A DNA stretch of 64,000 nucleotides, taken from Ditylenchus dipsaci (taxonomy: Eukaryota; Nematoda; Chromadorea; Rhabditida; Anguinidae). The notes beneath the pieces were generated by a model. That model made no database searches. It worked only from the letters and a program-made list of their open reading frames with translations, and had not been told where the DNA came from. Position numbers and translations under genes: made by a program. This document shows, piece by piece, positions 13,058 through 34,467 of the stretch; position 1 is the first letter of the stretch, and the number at the start of each line of letters is the position of its first letter. Where the stretch lies: the NCBI GenBank assembly GCA_004194705.1, contig SADC01001301.1, positions 796,999 through 860,998 on the forward strand, given 5' to 3'.

Positions 13058-13885
13058 TATGTAAATTGATCTGCAGGTAAATTGATCTGCAAGGTTCGAA
13101 CCCCTGTGGCGGACATCACCTTCATTCGAAAGTTCGAGTCCCACAAGAAGAATTACTTTTCTTGCAATTTTTCATTAGCCATTGTGAAAAGCAGATCGTT
13201 TGGTCGTCGACTATTTGAGTACCAGCACCTGAACACTGCCCAAGTACCACCCCGGAGGCAGCTGGGTACTGCCACCTGGATGGCTAGGTACAACTTTTTA
13301 TGTGCCGTAATCGCCCAATAATTTAATTACCTCTACTTTTGTCGATGAAATCTAAAACATTTAGGGATAAGAGGCAGACTTTTTTCTAGGGTTCAACCCT
13401 GGACTATTTTAGTGATATCATCTAAATAATGCCTACGATCCACCGACCACTACATAGGTATCTGCATACTACCACCTAGATGACATGGTAACACCTCCTA
13501 GGGGACATCACGGGAATATCACTGAACTGTGTACAGCACTGAAGTAGCAAAAAGTGCTTAAAAAAGAGTCAAGAAGTCCAAATCTTGAAGATTCTAGAAA
13601 TTTCGGGCTAGGGAAACACGTTTAAGCCCGTCCTAACGTACGCTGGCCTATCTTGTGCCTGAGGCTTTGCCTAAGTTAGGAAAAAGACCATTAAAAAGGC
13701 TTTGAAATACAGTAAATACATATTGGGGCCTAAATGAGGTTAGGACCATGAGTGTCAACGAAAACTGGTGCTTCTCATCAGATTCAAATTTCTAATAAAG
13801 GTGATGTCCGCCCCAGGGATTCAAACCTTGCAGATCAATTTTCTGCAGATCATTATACTGCAGATCAATTTACCGTCGCCCAGGC
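13058..13885. mobile_element. phrase-repeat foldback (AAATTGATCTGCAG phrase)
   Basis: The left arm has two copies of taaattgatctgca. The right arm has three inverted copies ending accgtcgccc. Just inside, each arm carries the same B-box-like block in inverted orientation: GGTTCGAACCCC at 13093-13104 and the complement of GGTTTGAATCCC near 13816-13828. Both arms then share ggtgatgtccgcc. No transposase was seen. It sits inside the element at 12919-14337. Confidence 0.5.
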
Positions 13886-13915
13886 AACTTACCTTGTATT
13901 AAGGTAGTCTACCCC

Positions 13916-14310
13916 ATTTTGGTCACTGGAGCTGGGCAAAAAGATTCTCTTGCTCGGAATCATGTCTAAGGTAAGTGAGTGCGCGCATCTCTAACTCTCA
14001 ACCCCCTGCGCCCTTTTCAGAGGCGCAGGAGGCTTGGGAGCATGGAGTTCAGATGCACCTTAGACGCAAATCACTCGAAAGTGATTCTGGATGCATGAAA
14101 AATGTATGCATACCAGAGCTTTTTTATGCAGTAGCCCCAGTTAACAGAATTATGTTCAAATTTCATCTTTTTGGGGTATCCAGTTACAAAAAATATCTGC
14201 GAATATGTACAAAAACTCTTTTCGCATGATGAGCGTAATTACCAAAACTCAAAAAACACGGTATTTAGCAGAGATTACCGTCAAACTGTGCTTAAGTGCT
14301 AATAACTAGA
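13916..14310. repeat. dispersed repeat R1 (copy 2)
   Basis: This copy matches 941-1210 at both ends, with an additional block (actggatgcatg type, ending in catgcatacc) present here and in the copies at 14630, 38900, 41330 and 60100. It lies inside the nested element complex. Confidence 0.7.
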
Positions 14311-14629
14311 AAAATGGTGGCGAACTGACCGTACACCGTGGGATAGCGGTGGCGGACTACGAAAGTTGGTCGTCGGTTCGATTCCCACTAGATGTATCAT
14401 TTTTTCTCGACTTTTCCAAAATTTCGTCAAATTAATTATCGTTTGAATTGACCTGGTACCCGACTTTCAAAATATCTTCATCGGCGGCGAGCATGCCCTT
14501 TGAATGCAAAATAAAAAAAGCATTGTGAACACCCGAGAGTGAGAGTGGGAGTTAAGGGTGTTCACAATGACAACTTACTCTCACTCCCACTCTCACTCTC
14601 AGTATGTGAACAAGCCATTAGAGTTGAGA

Positions 14630-15030
14630 TGCGCACAGCCACATACCTTAGACACAAATGACTCGAAAGTGACTCTGGATGCATGGAAAAAGCATGCATA
14701 CCAGAGTTTCTTTATGTGGTAGGCCCATGTATTCAAAACTATGTTCGACATCTAGGGCCGTGGCAAAAATGGACTGTATATGCATTTTTAATCAAGAATA
14801 TATCTCAGAATCATGTCTAATGTGAGTGAGTATCTTTAACTCACCAAGCCCTCTGCGCTCACGGAAGGGAGCTTAGGGGCTTGGTTGCTTGGAGTTGAAA
14901 TGCGCGCACACCGATACCTTAGACACAATCACTCGAAAGTGACTCTGGATGCATGAAAAAGCATGCATACCTGGTAGGCCCATGTATTCAAAACTATGTT
15001 CAACATCTAAAAATGGACACTCACTCATGT
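14630..15030. repeat. dispersed repeat R1, two partial copies in tandem
   Basis: The unit cactcgaaagtgactctgga followed by tgcatg...catgcatacc appears twice (about 14655-14750 and 14930-15010), separated by an inverted gcgcatctctaac block. No gene was seen between here and 16200, apart from AT-rich sequence and a short agcgtgagaa repetition at 15262-15330. Confidence 0.6.
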
Positions 15031-16037
15031 CGAACGAGATGCCAAAGCATGCAAAGCCTACTGTATTTATGTTATCTTTTTGTTAATGATTAATGGTAAA
15101 ATACCAGTTTGTCTTTTTGTTAATGGGCCACTGTAAAATTTTTATTTGGCGTTTATTTTATTTTAATTAAAAAACGTTTTGGGAATAGAATAAAAAAAAA
15201 TTCGGACATTTTCACGGAATTTTTTAAGATTTCTCCCAAAGTATTTCTGTGCCGTTTCAGAGCGTGAGAAACAATATGAGACAAGTCCTTTCGCCTTCAG
15301 AGCGTGAGAACATGAGAAATTCGCCTACGCTACGCTAGCTAGGGGGAAGGTGTCATTCTATAGTATAGTCTAAAATCTCCTTTACTCTTTGAAAAAGCAA
15401 ACAGTGCTTAATCATGAAATTAATTTCTATCAGCCATTTATAAGTGATACATTACCACACTTTTTCGCATTGGCTTCATGAAACAGTTATGAAATGATTT
15501 TCAATATTCAATACATTCTCTTTATCAGAGAATTTGTCTGATTAAGAGTTCGAGTGCTCGTCATCACCATCACTTCGCTGGGCACCACCATCAGGGTCAG
15601 ATTTTGTTTCATAATCAACTATAGGATTTATATATGGAAACCTACAGTTATCGTATGATACCTCACCCTATTACTGCGGAATAATGCGCTTTGTACGTCA
15701 AGAAATATGCTTTTAATTTTGAATATATACAGGGGGAGTATTTTATTCCATGATTATGATTTGCCAATTTCTGTTGAATTTTTGCATCTTTTTTCAAAAA
15801 ACTTTTTTTGTTAGGAAGCTAAACTTGAGAGAATTCTTTCGATTTCTGCAGATCTGCCTTATCATGCCAAAAAGTTTACCCACCCTCCAAAGTTGACGGT
15901 TGGTTTTGGGAATCTTAATAAGTGACTAAAAAGTTCAGGTTGGTGTCGATAATTTTTTGTCGGTTGGTGCCGGTGCTGGTGCCAATATTTTGAGATTTAC
16001 AGTGAGATATTTTCGGCAGTAAATATGTCAAAATTAA

Positions 16038-16043
16038 TTTATT
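16038..16043 (-). promoter_or_regulatory. candidate polyadenylation signal of the ELAV gene
   Basis: AATAAA reads on the minus strand about 158 bases beyond the ELAV stop codon at 16201. It is the nearest canonical hexamer I noticed. Use of this site is inferred. Confidence 0.4.
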
Positions 16044-16200
16044 GCTATCTAACAAATCCAAAAAATTATGCACATAATTTCAATTTATCACAAGCAAAAT
16101 GTAATAATGCCAACGAATCAAATTTAGTTAGCAATCAAAAATACTGACTATATTGACTAATACAAACATCAAAAAACCTTTGATCAAGTTCGTAAAAAAA

Positions 16201-24595
<8,395 letters not shown>

Positions 24596-25526
24596 GTCAA
24601 AGTAAACTTCTGAGAACAAAATGAATTATTTTTTCAAGTTTTTGCGTCCAAGATTCATTGCTTTGAAATTTAATGATGATGGTCTTTTCTGGCTTGGCCA
24701 GCTGGACGCCCTTTTCCTTTTTGCCAGATTTAAGTTGAGGAAGTTAGAGAAAGGAAACCACCCTGTGTGTGTGCCATTGCTAAATTAGGCCACTCTGATT
24801 GTGTGTATGCATGCTTCTATTGCGTGATATACAAACTTAATGGGTCGGCTGTTTTGGCTCTTTTTTATTTTTAGTGTCAGAGATTTTGAATGTTGTGGAA
24901 GCAATTTAAAGACTCTCGATTTCTTCCAGAAAGTAATTTGGGGCAGTTAAGGCAGTGAATAAAAGCAAAGCTTTTTTAAGAAGAAGTTTAGAAAAAAGAT
25001 TATTTAAGAGATTGCCTAGAATACAATTTTTTCTTAGAATTTTTTCTATGTTGAAATGTTTTCAAAAAAATGAATTTTCAAAATTTTTGCATTCAACAAC
25101 AAGTTGTTACAAATTTTTGCGGTTGATGAACTTTTTCTGACTTTGCAAAAACGACCAGCCATCCTGAGTAAGATTTTGCCTTGTCGATAACTTTTACGTA
25201 GTAACTGTAAAATTTACTGTATAATATACAAGAAATTCTACAATTAACAATGACTCATTGTCAATGAGTCAAAATTTAAGTCAGGACAAATAAATGTTTT
25301 TTATAAGTCAGAAAAAACCTTGGGACAAAAAGAACTGAAAATTTTTCGGCCAAAAATCAGAAACAAAAGTATGTTCGGAGACACTCTACATGGAAATAAA
25401 AAATTAACTTTTGAAAAAAGAAGTGGAAAAAAACATTGAAAAAATATAAATTGGGACACAATTTAGACAAATACTGACAGTAAGCGATTTACCATCTATT
25501 CAAACAGATCACATTACAATACTTAC

Positions 25527-25569
25527 AACAAAAGTAAGTGCTTTTTTCACTCTTTACCAGCTTTCGAAT
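25527..25569 (-). other. possible upstream exon of the ELAV transcript
   Basis: It has the acceptor caactttacag and the donor TTTGTT|gtaagt. Read in one frame it gives IRKLVKSEKSTYFC. It is open in that frame but short, lies about 0.9 kb upstream of the first ELAV coding exon on the same strand, and may be non-coding. Confidence 0.2.
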
Positions 25570-26955
25570 CTGTAAAGTTGAATAGAACAGTTTGGATGAT
25601 ATATATTTCATCAGTAAAAAGAGAAAACCCTGTTTTAGATGGATCAATAATTTGTTCACCTGCTGGATAAGGCTAGTATAGCGGAAAAGCATGAGATAGG
25701 ACAGATGCACACATTGGCGCTACTCACACCTAGTCAATGTACAGATTGAGCGATTCAGATTTGTGTGCACAGGCTGGGTAGCGCACGACCAAGGCTTGAC
25801 TGGCATGTGGAAGGGCCATTTTTTGAAAAAAAATTATGAAAATATATGGAGGGTCATTAGTAGTAGTTCTTATTGGTGATTATAGTTTTCATGTAGTGCT
25901 TGTAAGGTATGTCGCGACCAAGTGAGGCATATAGGCAGCACACTTGAGTCAGACCTAGCATGCGCTAACCTACTTCGTGCCTATGTTAAAATTAAGTTCA
26001 TTGTGAGGAGCAAAGGGTTGATGGGTAAAAAAACACTGTAAGATCCCTTTTGGGCACGGGAGAATTCTGAGGAAGACAATTCCGCGGCGAATAATTCCTT
26101 GAAATTATAATTTTCAACGTTTAAAACCTGTTAACTATTAGAGATTTTAAACACACCAAAAAGTTTACCAACAGCCAAAATTTTCGGTATTGTGTTGCAT
26201 GGACCCCTAAAAATTTAACTTGAACCTTTTTTCAGCATGAGATAATCTTTGATTTCTGACTGAAAATCTATTAATGCAGCAAACAATAATAATATCTGGA
26301 GTCCATACGAAGAGTGTGTATGGCTCTATTTGGCAGTCAAAAGAATAATGAAGGCGACCAAAAAAGAGGCATTGTAATGATTTTCAAAGGTGGGAGAACA
26401 ATACTTGCATAGACACACTTCCAACTTGGACTCAACAAAGGCTGGGTGAAATTTTTGTGGTAGTGGTAGGCAACCACAACATCCGTCACTCAGCCAGTCT
26501 TGTTGTTAATAATAATGATGTGTGTAGAAAGACCACTTTTGCAGCACTCGAATACAACACTCCCATGCAAATACTAAGGTAAATCCAATGAAAAAAGTTA
26601 TTGAACAAGATCTGCGAGCATTGATGAAAACAAATATGGATGTATGAAAGGGACAGGAAAAGTGAGGGAAAATTTAGTACAAGTAAGAAAGTTTTAAAGT
26701 AACAAGAAACGATAAATCCAAGCAAGACTCTTTCAAGGACTCTCTTTGGCCAGATACAGGCAGATACACAGCGCTAGCCTTGGTATCAAGCGGTGAAAAT
26801 CTTAAATACCAAAAATATATGGATATTTCTACTAAATTTTGGTATGCTATGCTTCTTGAAATGAAAACCAAAAACTAGGTAAAAAACACAATTTCGTAAA
26901 AGCTAAATCTTCACCTTGGCCAAGGGATTTAATTCAGAAAAATTTACAGGAGCTA

Positions 26956-27196
26956 CCGTATTTATTCTAATAAAAGGCCCTCCTCAAAAAAAACTTTTTT
27001 GTGGCATTATGTTTTTGACCTAGTTTTCGAAGACTATTCTCAGGCAAGCTACCAATTTATTTCTAGCACATCTCACTAGCTACAAAATGAGTGGTAACTT
27101 GAATGAGAGCAGTGTTCAAAAAGTGGGTCGAAAACACAATGTCAAGAACACGATTTTGAATCTGAATGAGGTGAGCTCCTCTTATAATCAATACGG
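26956..27196. mobile_element. TA-flanked MITE, ACCGTATTT family
   Basis: The left end ccgtatttattctaataaaa and the right end cttataatcaatacgg lie between TA dinucleotides. It has the same ends as 2165, 17946 and 49186. Confidence 0.65.
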
Positions 27197-28985
27197 TATA
27201 TGAAAATCCGGCACAAAAGTATTCCAAGTTTTAGTTTTCACACAGCCTTTTCATCTTTCATTTGTCCGCTCTTTATCACATTTTTTTCAAGCTTTACAGA
27301 GAAAAATAAGCTGCATAATACAAAGGAAAAAAGAGGCAATACACTGAGAATAATTTTATTAGCAGGAAAGAATGTGGTAGATATTAAGCATATTCAGCAT
27401 TTTTCATTGACAGACTTGCAAACTTGAATGATTATAACGTGATCATAATAAATATGCACACACACAAACATAATAGATAGGTGTAGTATAATCCTGCTGT
27501 CTATTTAATCGGATTAGACTCTCCAAACCTTTGGTTCTATTCACAACAAATGTAATCATGTAGCCATTGATTTTTTATTTTTACATTAAATATTGGATCA
27601 AAAAATATTTTTTTTAAATTTTTAAGTCCAGTCAACTCACGATTTAACGACACCCTAAAAGTCCGTACTTGCCTAAGGTACTTTCTAGATTTTAGACCTA
27701 GTTACCTAGATTTTGAAATCCTTTATTAGCTTTGTTTAAAAACGGTCTGGTCCCGAATAAAGAGATTCTTTGGGGCAGCCACAAAAACAGATACAAATAC
27801 ATAAAATATGCAAAAAAAAGACACACAAAGTTTTTCTTACTTCGTGTAACTTATCCACATTGAGCTAATCCAAAACACAACTTACATGAATTTTTAATGT
27901 GGGTTTTTTGGCTTCAAAAAGACAAGAAATTAAAGAGACGACACATACAAGCTGAGCTTATTCATGTCCCGCTCTCTGCCTTTTTAGAAAAAGCACAAGC
28001 CTGGCAAAATTGGCCTGGTCTTCTCTTTGCCTCTGCTGATGAACCATGAATGGGTGGCGGGGAATGAATACTAAACGAATCTGCCTTGTTTCCCATCTTC
28101 TCACCGATTAAAATTAGAGAAATGTGAGGACAGCTGAGCCTTTGTGCTTAAACAGCTAGCTGAGTTTAGTTTGGCTTTAGAGCTGGCAACAATTTTGTTT
28201 TATGAAAGATTTAGGCGTTGATGATGCGAACAAGTAATATGAAAATGGTATAAAAATGCGTAGGAGGTGCAAGACGAAAAAGTAAAACTTGGATTTATAT
28301 TAAAATTTTGAATTTTTACGTGTCACCCTGTATAAAATAAACTTAGGCAGAACTAGAAATCAATCTTCTCAAATTACGACTAACTGTACTGTATTACAAC
28401 TAACATGTATTGCAATCACTCCTCTTTACCTTAATAAAAGTATCGAAAAACTTTAAAATAGCTGAAGTCCACCCTTACTATATCAAACGCAACAAATGAT
28501 TAGCAAAATTATGAATTACCCAAAAAATGTTTTTTCTAAAAACTCAACTGTTTGAAATGTTTGAAATTTTCTTCTTCGTGGATGCTTTAATTGAGTGCTG
28601 AAGCTTTACGATTAAAAACTTGAGATATTTGTGGAAATGAGACAGCTGTTGTCAAGTTTGTTAGCCTTTTAACCCACACACCACACTTAGGATCATAAAA
28701 AGAACAAAGAAAAAGATACACTCACAGCTTTACTACCTGATCAAAAATTTGGTAGATATAACTGCAGGTTAAGATTTGAACAACACAAAATGAACAAGAT
28801 AATTTTTATTTATGCAGTGTTTAAAGAGAAAAATAGTTGCTAGGTAACTGATAGTAGTAGAATGAAATCTGCTTTTCGGGGCTCTTTTTTCTTTGTTTTG
28901 GTAACTATGGTAAAATATTGGGATTTAGGATGATTTTTGCGCGTTGGATTGGTCTGTCTTTCTGTTTGATTTTATGCTACTTTAT

Positions 28986-31900
28986 CTACTTTTTTTTAAA
29001 TAGTATATATATTTTATAACAGTCTTCATTTGGATTAAAGCACGTGTGATGACATTTTGAGATGTTGACAGGCCTTTTCATCACTTTAAGCGATAAATCA
29101 TTAAAATAATTATTTAGCTTTACAAAAAAAGCTTTTCTGTATGTTGTGGTGCAGTTCAAGAGCAACAAAACCCAATTTACAGAATAATTTTTTGAAAATT
29201 CGTGTGTTGAGATATGACCTGTTAAAAAAATCAATTTCTTTCAAAAATAAAAAAATTCGAAAAATTGGTAAGACTATGATTTTTGGTAACTTTCTGAAAT
29301 GAATTAAGATTAATTTTTTTGTAAGGCTAAATACTCAATTGAGCTTTTATCACTTAAAGTGATAAAAAGGCCTATCAAAACGTGTTAAGAGCCAAATGAT
29401 CATTGCTTTAAAAGTGTCTAAAAACTTTATAAACTATTTTAAAGAGGACGATAAGAGCTTAAAACCTACGTCCTCAATTTTTTGTAGCAATATTTTTACT
29501 TTGAATGTGCTTAAATGTGCATTCCGAACTTTTTTGAACACACGTTACATCAAATATCAACAAGTTCTTGATTTAAAACTCGGTTTTTTCGCAAATATGA
29601 TCGATTATGTAAGATGTAAAAGTTATACCGAATTCAGAAAGTTCATTTTTTATTAGCGGACCGATGAATTTTCACCATAATTTTTTGAACTCCCACCTTC
29701 CGGTGAGATCTTTTTTTATTCGTAAGAGCTGCTGCTAGGCTGGAGAATGATACCAAACTTGCTAATATCACTTTATTTAAAACAGCCAACAAAATCAAGA
29801 ACCAAGTAAGAGGATAATCAAAAGTGGTGCACAAAGTTGCAGGAAATTAATCTGAAGAACAAGAAACGAGTTGAAACAAAAGTTTTTTCGAACTTTTTTT
29901 TGTCGTTTGGTTTTTTTTTATTTGATCTTTTAGTACGTGAGAAGACCAGAGAAAACTGCCGAAGTGATTGCGACTTTTGAAAGTCATAAATTCTCTGAAC
30001 CTCAAATTATTCCCAGAATTCTTTCAAAATGTCTGAATTTATTTTCTTTTGTTGTTAATTTTATTGGCTTTTTTGAATGAGGTGTTATCAGCAAGTTTGG
30101 TATTATTATCTTGCCTGAAATCTTCAAGGTCTTCAAATAAAAAATATCTCACCTAAAGGCAGGAATACAAAAAAGTTATGGTGAAAATTGATGGGTCTGT
30201 TTATAAAAAATCACCCTGTATTTTAACTATTTGTAGCAAACATTAACATTAAATTTAAAAAAGAAGAAAAAAACACGCTTAAAAAGCGACACTAATTGCA
30301 TTTATATTAAAAATATAAGAAATAATATTGAAAAATTTAGCAATTGATTTTTGTTGCAAAAATTTGTATCAAAAACTCCTGACAAAATGTCTCAGTAATA
30401 TTAATTGAGGCTCGACTTTGCAAGTAAACAAAGACATCTTTCTGCACTCATTGTCGGCCCAACTTGCAAATAATAAAAGAGAGGTATAAGAAGAATGGGA
30501 AAAAAATAATTGACCTCTGGTTGACTGAGTGAAGAACACACTAAATAATTGTGCCATGACTTGGCCTTACAATTAAGGTAGCAGGAAAATCAATGAAAAT
30601 CAATTTGTATGGGTTAGTAATTTAAATGGTATTTCAAGAATTTTTCACTTGAGGTGTCTCGTGTTGCAAGTTAAAACTAATTTCTGCTATTCTTCGACTG
30701 CTTTTGCTAATTGAGATGTCAATGTAAATTAGTGGAAACAAGCATTTCAATTACTGCAATTTATTGATGAGAGAGTCATGTGTGCTGCATTTTCTAAAAG
30801 ACCTCACCTACTTACTTGGTTTTGCACAGAATAACAATTATTAGGGAAAAAGTAACTGAATTCTGACAAAATCTTTTATTCCAAATTTCAGTTTTTAAAA
30901 CTACAGTCAACCACAGGTAATTAAAATTTAATAGAACCAAAAATCAGTAAGTTAATTAACTACGGTTAAATGTAAACTGCACAGTTGACTGAATAGTTAA
31001 ACCTCGATATAGTGTCGCTGGATTGCATCGATAGGTCAGCTAAGTACCAAAGTACACTACCTACACAGAAACTTAGCTTCTCCCCTAGAAACATCCCTAA
31101 GTACCTGGATACTACCACCTGGGTACTACTACTTAAGTACCACCACCTGGCAGCTACCTGGATAGTACCTGGGTGCTATAGCCACAGAATAATCATCCGG
31201 GCACCCTTCCTAGGTGTCACCAGCTGGGTAACACCACCAATGATTGTGAAGGCTAAAGCCAAGCCAAAGGCCAAATTTGGCTTTTGGCTTTGACTTCGCG
31301 TTTAACTTTGGCTTTTTCAATCACTGAACAACACAGATTTTTCTGTCGGAAATGGCCAAAACTTTTTTTAAATAATTTTTCAAAACACTTTCTATTATTT
31401 CCATATTGTGTGTATCTACGGTTCAGGGCTACGAGATGAGTAGATGTTATTTCGAAAATTGAGATAAGAATGAAACATGCAAAGAAATACGCCGCCCAAG
31501 AATCCTAACTCAAATTTGAGTAATGATTCTTGGGCAAATTGTTTCTTCTTAATCCCAATTTTCGAAAAAACTGAATAACAAGAGAATACTGAATATCAGT
31601 AGTAACAATAACAGATAACAATAACAGACAATAATAAGAGAATAATTTTGGATGCATGTGGGGGTATTCGCTACTAGCGCCGATTATCCTAAATTCTCTT
31701 TAGCACCGATTGCAATCAGTTGATCATCTGATTTGAGTCGTTTTACTGACGATCTTGACCTGATTTGCGCCTAATTGGAAACAGATGGCGAAAATTTTAA
31801 GTCTGGTCTACTTCTGGCTAATTTGCAGGATGAGCTCAACCCTTTCCTAGTATGGGTCTCTGAGGGTCTAATAAGGGTCTATCGTCAATTTTTTTCTTGA

Positions 31901-32454
31901 AAAGTTTGCCTTAGTCCCCTCTTTCATTCTCATTAAATTTCGTCTTCTTTCCCAACTTCAGAGGTCCAGATAACTCGAGTGGCCTTTGATATCGTTTGCA
32001 CATTTGATGCTACCAGATGCAGTTTTTGTGTAGATTTCGAAACTGCAATCTATTTTGTCGCGCTCCGGTTGTGACCCGGTTGAAACAACATGTTTTGAGA
32101 AAAAATTCACACATCAAAATTTGTGATTTTTCTTTAAATTGGCTAAACGTGCAAAATTTTCGCAACAATATGGTGATTTTCCGAGTAAACTGAGCTTAAA
32201 CACGCATACGATCATATACAAAACAGGCAACTCTCATCCGCTTTAAGAAAAGACGTCATTTGCGGTGACTAAAAAATTACTTCACTATAACAGGCCATGA
32301 ATCAAAATTTCAGCATGAATCGGTGTTGACATTCGAGAACATATTGCTCGGCATTAAATTTGGATTCGACTGGTATACAATATGTACGGTATATAAAAAT
32401 AAAAAATCACGGTGCCAAATTTCATATAAAAACCTTTTTAATTACAGATTATCC
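28986..32454. other. gene-poor stretch
   Basis: An imperfect foldback at about 29044-29370 has the inner words ggccttttcatcacttta and its near-inverse; a relative lies at 52636-52891. A run of acctgg/tacc-type degenerate repeats occupies 31020-31240. Short ttattgtc/aataaca repetitions lie at 31585-31640. I found no exon with both splice signals and convincing coding content. Confidence 0.45.
31020..31240 (+). repeat. degenerate ACCTGG/TACC short-period repeat
   Basis: Words such as gtacctggatac, ccacctgggtac and ccacctggcagc recur every 12-20 bases. The same vocabulary appears near 10240-10330, 13210-13510, 18120-18240, 22200-22320 (inverted) and 34690-34730, so it is a dispersed, decayed repeat, not a local array. 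Confidence 0.5.
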
Positions 32455-32997
32455 CCTTGGTTACAATGGCATGTCGATGTCGAAGGTGATTACAATAGAA
32501 GTCGATGTCGATGTCGAAGTCGAAGGTGGTTACAATGGGAAATCGGTCACCATAATGAGAATCGGTCACCACACCATATTTTTCATATATTTTTTTATTG
32601 TTTTTATTTTATTATCTTGAAGAAGAAGTCATTCTTTTGAACTTTTTTAACTACCTAACCCACTTGGATAGTATCAAAACGTAAAAGCCCCTCCAAAGAG
32701 TATTTTTCTCTGAGCCTACCTTTTTCGGTTCCCTTGAGTTTTTTTCAGCCTAATTCCTTGCAACGGGTAATGTGCTGGTCTTCAGCCGCGAAGCGGCCAA
32801 ATATCCTTGGTATTGTCGGTGCAAAATGTGTGAAATAGGCTTTGCACCCATAGGGTTCGAACCATCAACCTCGGTTTTGAGAAAATTTTGCGGGAATTTA
32901 AAACTTTTAAGTCCAACCGAACCAAGTGGTCGTCACCTGGAGCAAAATTTTTTTACTTTTTCGGGTTCCAAAACCTGTTTGGATTGATTCAGGTATA

Positions 32998-33422
32998 CAG
33001 TCGACTCTCCCAATAACGAACCCCGAAAAGTTCGTTCCCACCTTGGGTTTGACACTTTTTTTAGCCTGTTTTTTTATATTTTTTCCTAGTTCTGTTTTGA
33101 CAGTCTGGTCCCAAATATCGTAAGGATTCCGATTTTACCGATCGTTTTTCAGAAATCCAAAATCGTTTTCTCTAAAAAGCAAAAACTCGATTTAAGGACA
33201 GGGATTTTTGAAAAAGCCTGTCCTTAAATCGAGTTTTTGCTTTTTTATAGGAAAAAATTTTGGATTTCTGAAAAACGATCGGTAAAATCGGAATCCTTAC
33301 GATATTTGGGACCAGACTGTCAAAACAGAACTAGGGAAAAATTTAAAAAATCAGGCTAAAAAAAGTGTTGGACCAAGGTGGGAACGAACTTTTTGTGGGT
33401 TTGTTATTGGGAGAGTCGACTG
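32998..33422. mobile_element. pogo/Tigger-like foldback with TA duplication
   Basis: The 425 bp element is almost a perfect palindrome with its centre near 33210. The ends are cagtcgactctcccaataac and gttattgggagagtcgactg, flanked by TA (32996-32997 and 33423-33424). It has no coding capacity. Confidence 0.85.
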
Positions 33423-33659
33423 TAATAGTAAAATGCCGTTTTCTCGGGTATTTTTTGAGTTTTGGTAAAATCAATTGTATCCCGATTCTCGAAAAGTACC
33501 ATAGAAAACCTTATTTCACTATTACCAAAGTATCTTCAGCGTGTCCGAATCAGTCTACAAAACAAGTTTCAGAACGCAAAAAAAGTAAAAAAAAATTTGA
33601 TCCAAGTACGACCACCAAAAAATTTTCAAAACTGAGGTTGATGGTACGAACGGCTGTAC

Positions 33660-33840
33660 CCCGAAATTTAAACGACAATTTGCTAAGTCGTCGATTTGCT
33701 AAGCGGTCGTTCTGCTAAGAAAAAAACTTAAGCGCGATTTTGCTAAGAATTCACAATATAAGCGCCAATTTGTTAAATGGTCGTTTTTCTAAAAGCTTGT
33801 TTGCTAAGTAGTTGTTTTGATAAATATCTTGTTCGTTAAG
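33660..33840 (+). repeat. TTTGCTAAG phrase array
   Basis: About eight degenerate copies of gacaatttgctaag/cggtcgttttgctaag lie in one orientation. A weak inverted counterpart (tttagcgaaa, aagcaaat, cagcaaat) sits at 35980-36020. It may be one arm of another phrase-repeat element. Confidence 0.45.
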
Positions 33841-34045
33841 CTACATCTTCTTCGGTTCGGTTTAATTCCATCTACAGACCTAAAAACCCAAACGATTAAA
33901 TCCAAACTGAAAAAAATTGTGTTCTAGAAACGGTTTAATTTGAATCGGGGTCCTCTACTCTGGACTGATTGCACCGAGAGGGATTCGAAGCAGTAATCTT
34001 GGTGATGAGTATATGGACCTCTACGACACGTAAACACTTAAAATT

Positions 34046-34467
34046 ATGATAAAAAAGGTGTGCACCCAGGTGGATTCGAACCAGCATCCGCGGCGGTGGC
34101 TATCCAAGTGGTCGTCCACTTGGATCAAAAACGTTTTCGGGTTCCAAAACCATTATTCTGCACTAATTCGAGCATGCTGAAGAGGGTTTGACAGTAGTAA
34201 AATCACGTTTTATCGATAAATTTCTGAGTTATTGTGAACTCTTGATTTACCCAAATTAAGAATTCACGATAACTGAAAATCTTTCCGATAAAATGTGATT
34301 TTACCACTGTCAAAACATCTTCAGCATGCTGGAATTAGTTCAGCAAAATTATCTTGTAATCCGAAAACGTGAAAAAAAATTTTGATCCAAGTGGACGACC
34401 ACTTGGATATGCACCGCCGATGTTGCTGGTTCGAATCCACCTGGGTGCACACTTTATTTTTTACCAT
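34046..34467. mobile_element. foldback with tRNA-like B-box module in both arms
   Basis: The arms are about 200 bp, centred near 34258. Each arm contains, in inverse orientation, a ggtgtgcacccaggtgg block, the B-box-like GGTTCGAATCCACC (34082-34071 on minus, 34428-34441 on plus), and a ccaagtggacgaccacttgg palindrome. Matching words such as cttcagcatgct occur in both arms. A pair of head-to-head tRNA-like modules is the simplest reading. Confidence 0.6.

Larger units (their letters stand above)
12919..14337. mobile_element. phrase-repeat element (CAGTTCGCCAC phrase) with 9 bp duplication
   Basis: The left end has four copies of cagttcgcca; the right end has one inverted copy (ggtggcgaactgacc). 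The exact 9 bp word gtgggatag flanks the element (12910-12918 and 14338-14346). A 9 bp duplication is typical of Mutator-like elements. The sequence after the right flank runs into GGTTCGATTCCCAC (14375-14388). Excision would leave ctagtggg on one side and cccactag on the other, a possible tRNA-like stem. Confidence 0.5.
12048..14618. mobile_element. phrase-repeat foldback A (GAGAGT phrase), about 2.6 kb
   Basis: The ends are inverted copies about 100 bp long. Each begins atggc-tgttcacatactgag, followed by gagagt-type hexamers, a tgttcaca word, the complementary hexamers and another tgttcaca word. The right arm is 14521-14618. The inverted order, shared outer word and near-equal arm length argue for element ends, not a chance microsatellite. 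No transposase was recognised inside. A second element (12919-14337) is nested within. Confidence 0.6.
24596..28985. other. region upstream of ELAV; probable 5' non-coding
   Basis: No confident coding exon was found. A 43-base minus-strand stretch (25569-25527) has a good acceptor (caactttacag) and donor (gtaagt) and could be a 5' exon of the ELAV gene. A less AT-rich patch at 27950-28200 could hold promoter or enhancer sequence (inference from composition only). One TA-flanked MITE lies at 26956-27196 and a pogo-like end at 27628. Confidence 0.35.

Noticed and set aside
34420..34450. Functional tRNA gene ending ggttcgaatccacc
   Set aside because: A seven-base acceptor pairing and an anticodon arm could not be formed; the module is part of a foldback.
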